Assembly (NCBI GenBank): GCA_900549235.1
Contig: URNT01000010.1
Coordinates: 1-64,000 of the forward strand
Direction of reading: 5' to 3'
Source: an uncultured Clostridium sp.
Lineage (GTDB): Bacteria; Bacillota; Clostridia; Lachnospirales; Lachnospiraceae
DNA: 64,000 bases
Position numbers and translations under genes: made by a program. Shown here piece by piece: positions 59,927 through 64,000 of the stretch (positions are counted from its first letter, which is position 1; each line of letters opens with the position of its first letter). The notes under the pieces are model-generated. The model had not been told where the DNA came from. It saw only the letters and a list, made by a program, of their open reading frames with translations, and did not search any database.

Positions 59927-59988
59927 GTGGCTTTTTCTGCCAGTGTTGTGCTAAAATGAGGATAACAGAAATGAGAGGAGGAGGGCTT

Positions 59989-61920
59989 ATGGGGAAGTGC
60001 AGAAGAAGAGGAACAGGAGCTGTCTGTGTGATGGCCGCGGCCAGCTGGCTTAGTCTCGCGTCGCCTTTGGAGGTATATGGGGAGCTGCCTGTGGGAGTGG
60101 AGGCGGATGCCCTGGCTTACGGAGAGCGAGCCTATGAGAGGTATGATCCGGCGGGGCTCTATGAGGACCTGGACCGCTTTCAGGGACTCTTCGCGGAGAC
60201 CGGGAATGAGGAGGAGATAAGGTCTCTTTACGGACAGATCCTTGAGGAATCTGACAGGATCAGCACACTGGCTTCCCTGGCCCAGCTCAAGTATGATCAG
60301 GATGTAACATCTGACACAGCCGCTGCAGAGGTTGAGGCCATGGGAGAGCTTTACCGGGAGGCGGGGGACCAGATCTATCTGGCTTTGAGAGCGGGTCTGG
60401 AATCTGACTATGAGGAGCTGCTTGTGGATCTCATCGGGGAGGAGTATGTCCCTTCTGTCCGCTGCTACGAGGCCACGCCGGAGGCCCTTAAGGAGCTTTT
60501 AAGCGAGGAGGAGCGCCTGGTGACGGAGTATGACCAGCTGGCGGCTCAGGAGCTTTCTGTGACGGTAGATGGGGAGGTATGGGACGAGGATCGTCTGGCA
60601 AAGGAGGCGGCCCTTTATTCTGAGACCTATTATGAGGTTCAGGAAGCCATGATGAAGGAGAAGAACCGGATCCTGGGAGAACAGTTTTTAAAGCTGGTGC
60701 AGATCCGGGACCAGATGGCAAAAGAAATGGGATATGAGGATTACGGGGAGCTGGCCCATGAGAGCATATATGGACGGGACTACTCCGGCCGGGATGTAAA
60801 GGCGCTGCTGGAAGGTGTAAGGGAGGAATTTGTCCCCCTTTATGATGACATTTACTGGTATTATGACAGCTCTGAGATGAATTATGACCTGCTGGAGGCG
60901 CTGGGAGAAGGGGAAGATGAGAGCCTCCTCGACTGGGCCTATGAGTGCGTATCAGGAGTGGATGGGGGACTGGGAGAGCTGTTTTCCTATATGCGGGAAA
61001 AGGGGCTGTATGATCTTGGCCTGGAGGAGGGGGAGACAGACAGGAATACGGGAACCTATACCTTGAGCCTTCCCCAGTACGGAGATGCCTTTATCTTCCT
61101 CAGCCGAAGCGGAGGCGTTTACGATCATCAGTCTCTGATCCATGAATTCGGGCATTTCGCGGAGGGGTGTTATGATGAGGTGCCGGAGCTGTTTCAGGAT
61201 TATTATGTAGATGTAAGTGAGATCCAGTCCCAGGGGCTGGAGCTTCTGGCTGCAGCCTGGGCCAGGGAGAATAAGGGAGAGCTGGGGGAGGTCTACGCCT
61301 ACGAGGAAATCTGTACCATGGTGAGTAATGTGCTGTCTGCCTGTATGATCGGAGAATTTGAGCAGGCAGTCTATGAAAACCCGGATATGACTCTTGAGGA
61401 ATTAAATAAGCTTTTTTCTGATATTCAGGATACCTATGAAAATGCATATATAGAAAGCTATGACGGGACCTGCTACGGCTGGGTGGAGATCGGCCACTTG
61501 TTTTCCAGTCCCATGTACTATATCGGCTACGGAACCTCAGCCCTGTCAGCCCTGGATTTGTGGGTGGACGCAGGGACAGAATCGCTTGAAGCCGCATCTG
61601 GAACCTATATGAGTCTGATAAAAGAAGGCTCCCATATGCCCTACTGCCAGACAGCGGAGAAATGGGAGCTTACGGATGTATTTTCCACAGAGGAATTAGG
61701 AAAGCTGGCAGATGGGATCCGCGCCATCGAGGGAGCAGAGGAGGGAGACTATGACAGCTATGAGCCGGAAACAGGTGAGATCGATGCAGTTCGTCTGTAT
61801 TCTAACACTGCTATTGGAATCCTGGTTATTGTTGGGGGCTTCATTATGGCGCTCCAGCTGGTGATCATTGGGATCGGTATTGCTATTCTGGTAATTGTAT
61901 CAAAAAGAAAAGAATCCTAA
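59989..61920 (+). CDS. membrane-anchored M3-family metallopeptidase
   Basis: A 643-residue exported zinc peptidase of the oligoendopeptidase F/M3 group. The signal peptide ends near residue 30, the zinc motif is LIHEFGHFAEG and the third ligand lies in the downstream helix. A C-terminal membrane helix (AIGILVIVGGFIMALQLVIIGIGIAILVIV) with a KRK stop leaves the enzyme outside the cell. Most family members are cytosolic, so this is an unusual arrangement. It may process peptides before uptake by the importer upstream. ATG at 59989 follows GAGGAGGAG. Confidence 0.88.
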   Translation: MGKCRRRGTGAVCVMAAASWLSLASPLEVYGELPVGVEADALAYGERAYERYDPAGLYEDLDRFQGLFAETGNEEEIRSLYGQILEESDRISTLASLAQLKYDQDVTSDTAAAEVEAMGELYREAGDQIYLALRAGLESDYEELLVDLIGEEYVPSVRCYEATPEALKELLSEEERLVTEYDQLAAQELSVTVDGEVWDEDRLAKEAALYSETYYEVQEAMMKEKNRILGEQFLKLVQIRDQMAKEMGYEDYGELAHESIYGRDYSGRDVKALLEGVREEFVPLYDDIYWYYDSSEMNYDLLEALGEGEDESLLDWAYECVSGVDGGLGELFSYMREKGLYDLGLEEGETDRNTGTYTLSLPQYGDAFIFLSRSGGVYDHQSLIHEFGHFAEGCYDEVPELFQDYYVDVSEIQSQGLELLAAAWARENKGELGEVYAYEEICTMVSNVLSACMIGEFEQAVYENPDMTLEELNKLFSDIQDTYENAYIESYDGTCYGWVEIGHLFSSPMYYIGYGTSALSALDLWVDAGTESLEAASGTYMSLIKEGSHMPYCQTAEKWELTDVFSTEELGKLADGIRAIEGAEEGDYDSYEPETGEIDAVRLYSNTAIGILVIVGGFIMALQLVIIGIGIAILVIVSKRKES

Positions 61921-61928
61921 GCGGCAGC

Positions 61929-63518
61929 TTATTCTATGGTAAGAGGAGCCACCGGGACCGTCTGGTCCTGGGCGGCTTCTTCTGTTTCCGGGGTGGATTC
62001 GGGAGCCGCAGAGGTCTCCGGGACGGATTCTCCCCCTACATACCCATCCGGCATCCCGTCTACACCGGGGGCGGGCAGTGTTTCAGCAGGTGCCGTCTCG
62101 CCCTCGGGCAGTGTCTGGGTGCTGGTATTTCTGCGGATCACCGGGGCATGGCCCTTGTAGGTCTTGGAGTGATCCTCTACACGTTCGATTTCCTGACCGT
62201 CTTTATAGATCACCTTATAGGTCACCCAGCGGCTTCCCTTGGTGCCGGCACTCTGGACCTTTTCCGTACCGGGCTCCAGAGTGGGATCTTCTATATATAC
62301 CGGGGCCGGAGGGTCCAGCTCCTCCGCTTTTTCTGAATACAGATCCCAGGAAATGCCATCCTCCAGCACCGGTATGCCATAGATGGATACCGTTGCCTTC
62401 CGGTCGGAGTAGCTTGCCCGGATGCCTACAGGGGCAGAGGAGGTATTTACAAAGCGGAAATCCGGCTGCTCCCAGCTGATGGCCGCGTCCTGGCCCGGTG
62501 TTACATAATTGGGCTCAAAGGTATGGGAGCGGCGGAAGGTGATCTCCATCCCCGCCTTAAATACCACCCGGTAAAGGGTACTGGAGATCTGGCACACGCC
62601 GCCGCCGATCTCCTGCACTACCTCGCCGCCGCTGTAGGCCGCTGCCTGCTGGTAGCCCTTTTCCTCAGTCCTTTGTCCCACCACCGCGTTGAAAGAAAAT
62701 TCCTCCCCCGGCTGGACGATCGTTCCGTTTAAGGCTTCGGCGGCCAGGCGAACATTGGTATTGCGCTTTTTATTGTCTGTGGTTTCTGTGGTAAAGGTGG
62801 CCAGGGTCTTATACTGGGCCTTTGCCTGCTCCATGGTAAGCTCCGGGGCTGTGTCAAGGATCTCCGCCTGGATCAGTGCTTCTGTCTCTCCGCGCTCCAC
62901 CGCTGCCAGAATATCAGAAACCAGTTTTTCCTGGTTCACAGCTGTACCGGAGCAGCCTTCGCTGAACACAAAGCTGCCTGACTGGAGATCAAACCGGTCC
63001 AGGGCGCTGTTCTTTGGCTTTACATCCCACTGGGCTGCGAAATCGGCTGCCTCCTGTGTAAGGGAATCCTTCAGTTCATCCCCAGGAAGGGGGTAAGTGC
63101 CGGTGGCGCCGGTCTCATATACCTGGGCCACAAGGGCCTCTAAAGCCGGTGTAAGCAGATCCGGAAGGGGCGTTTCTTCATCGCCGTAGGCCACAGCCAT
63201 GCTCCAGGGATATGCCTCCTTTAAGGCGGCAAGGGCTTCGTCCTGTGTCATTCCATTTAAAGACAGGTTTCCGATGGTAAGATCTGCTGCGGTGAGCCTG
63301 GCTGGGGTTTCCTGCGTCTGGGAGGCCTCTGTGCTGATGGAGCTTTCTGCCCATTCTCCCGCCTGTCCTGCCGCGAAAAAGATGGCGGTGCCCAGCAGGA
63401 CGGCGCCTCCAGCGGCTGCGGCTCCTATGACAAGGCCCCTGTGAGGGGCCCTTCTTCTGTGTCTTCTATTTCTTGGCCCTCCGTAGGAGGAGCGGTTGGT
63501 TCCATTCACGTTCTTCAT
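61929..63518 (-). CDS. VanW-family protein with G5 domain
   Basis: A 529-residue membrane-anchored protein. The N-terminus is basic with one helix (GLVIGAAAAGGAVLLGTAIFFAAG). A YoaR-like PG-binding region (about 75-250) precedes VanW (VVQEIGGGVCQISSTLYRVVFKAGM; about 260-390) and a G5-type domain (YKVIYKDGQEIERVED). The tail is Pro/Thr/Glu-rich. Such proteins bind or remodel the cell wall; the name comes from the vancomycin cluster, but resistance is not implied. The gene converges on the M3 peptidase with an eight-base gap. Confidence 0.93.
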   Translation of the reverse strand: MKNVNGTNRSSYGGPRNRRHRRRAPHRGLVIGAAAAGGAVLLGTAIFFAAGQAGEWAESSISTEASQTQETPARLTAADLTIGNLSLNGMTQDEALAALKEAYPWSMAVAYGDEETPLPDLLTPALEALVAQVYETGATGTYPLPGDELKDSLTQEAADFAAQWDVKPKNSALDRFDLQSGSFVFSEGCSGTAVNQEKLVSDILAAVERGETEALIQAEILDTAPELTMEQAKAQYKTLATFTTETTDNKKRNTNVRLAAEALNGTIVQPGEEFSFNAVVGQRTEEKGYQQAAAYSGGEVVQEIGGGVCQISSTLYRVVFKAGMEITFRRSHTFEPNYVTPGQDAAISWEQPDFRFVNTSSAPVGIRASYSDRKATVSIYGIPVLEDGISWDLYSEKAEELDPPAPVYIEDPTLEPGTEKVQSAGTKGSRWVTYKVIYKDGQEIERVEDHSKTYKGHAPVIRRNTSTQTLPEGETAPAETLPAPGVDGMPDGYVGGESVPETSAAPESTPETEEAAQDQTVPVAPLTIE

Positions 63519-63559
63519 CTCCTGATTAATTTTTTATTATTCCTATGGTTTTACTAGGA

Positions 63560-63588
63560 ATTATAAAAGGAAAAGCCCCGAAAGTCAA
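63560..63588 (-). promoter_or_regulatory. promoter of the VanW gene
   Basis: On the minus strand TTGACT (63588-63583), 17 bases, TATAAT (63565-63560). The -35 overlaps the stop of the preceding gene. Confidence 0.85.
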
Positions 63589-64000
63589 GAGGGACCGCCC
63601 CCGGCCCTTCGGTTATAGGCAAGCATCAGATCCACCATCCGGCCGTAGCTTTTTACCCCGTCGGACTGGTCATAGGCCTTCAGATACTGGTCGTTAAGCT
63701 GGTTAGCCGCCTCTGCCACCCGGGTATCGAATCGGTCCCAGAACTGGTTATTATAGGAAAGATCCTGGATCACCTCGGGAGCCAGCTGTTTATACAGACT
63801 CATAAAGCGTTCCGGATCGGCTGAGGCCAGGGCATTGCCCGCATAGACCCAGCCGGTGAGAAAGCCGCTGTAGCGGAACAGAGGCGAATCGGACCGGATA
63901 CAGGCCAGATAGCCGATAAAATTGGCCTCGTCCTCCCTCATAAAGCCCTTTAGGTGGGAAAGCTCGTGGCAGATGGTATGAGGGATATTATAATAGGGCA
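63585..64000 (-). CDS. DUF3810-like metallopeptidase, cut by the window edge
   Basis: The C-terminal 138 or so residues of a gene that begins outside the window. The visible part starts with a zinc motif, HTICHELSHLKGFMREDEANF (HExxH plus a downstream Glu), and ends LDLMLAYNRRAGGGPS-like. DUF3810 proteins are membrane-linked and have this motif. No N-terminal information. Confidence 0.78.
   Translation of the reverse strand, partial: PYYNIPHTICHELSHLKGFMREDEANFIGYLACIRSDSPLFRYSGFLTGWVYAGNALASADPERFMSLYKQLAPEVIQDLSYNNQFWDRFDTRVAEAANQLNDQYLKAYDQSDGVKSYGRMVDLMLAYNRRAGGGPS

Overview
The window looks like chromosomal DNA from a Gram-positive gut anaerobe of the Lachnospiraceae/Clostridia type. 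The signs are YesM/YesN two-component pairs next to sugar and TRAP transporters, an ECF vitamin/nucleoside transporter, a VanW/G5 protein, a ChW-repeat protein, many lipoprotein signal peptides, GGAGG ribosome sites and moderate GC. I cannot name the genus. I saw no rRNA, tRNA, CRISPR array, intact insertion sequence or prophage.

Layout. 0-5.4 kb: methylglyoxal synthase, a glycogen branching enzyme with an unusual Lys/Glu/Pro repeat tail, a nuclease fragment and two tandem XRE-type regulators with helical-repeat domains. 5.5-14.5 kb: an ABC exporter whose ribosome site lies in a long inverted repeat, then a YesMN pair, a complete DctPQM TRAP transporter, a YcxB-like protein and a second DctP. 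14.6-19.1 kb: a repeat-rich surface protein, a stand-alone (p)ppGpp-hydrolase-like protein coupled to a secreted ChW/NodB deacetylase, and an AraC regulator. 19.2-24.7 kb: a 55-codon gene, an ECF transporter operon with a nucleoside phosphorylase, a divergent cysteine hydrolase and a PAP2 phosphatase with a structured leader.

24.9-34.8 kb: a MATE pump, then a YesMN pair facing an ABC sugar importer, an SGNH esterase and a GH43 glycosidase, which reads as a hemicellulose-oligosaccharide uptake and trimming locus. 34.8-37.9 kb: a more AT-rich accessory patch with a small-RNA-like gene, an orphan protein and an AAA ATPase beside a broken TOPRIM gene, probably a decayed defence pair. 37.9-42.2 kb: a Crp/Fnr regulator divergent from a DUF3100 membrane pair, an amidohydrolase and a TSUP exporter, an undescribed-looking catabolic module.

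42.3-48.8 kb: an LRR protein, an M18 aminopeptidase, a lipoprotein with trigger-factor/FKBP features, xanthine phosphoribosyltransferase, a HAD phosphatase and a metallophosphoesterase. At 48.9-49.1 kb is an inverted second copy of the small-RNA-like element. 49.2-53.4 kb: MarR plus a heterodimeric ABC exporter. 53.5-59.9 kb: an oligopeptide ABC importer. 60-64 kb: a membrane-anchored M3 peptidase, VanW and a metallopeptidase-like gene cut by the window edge.

The strongest candidates for something undescribed are the two sRNA-like copies with near-identical promoters (34.8 and 49.0 kb), the DUF3100/amidohydrolase/TSUP module, and the ECF-phosphorylase-cysteine hydrolase cluster. All gene calls are from reading the sequence; no database search was possible.
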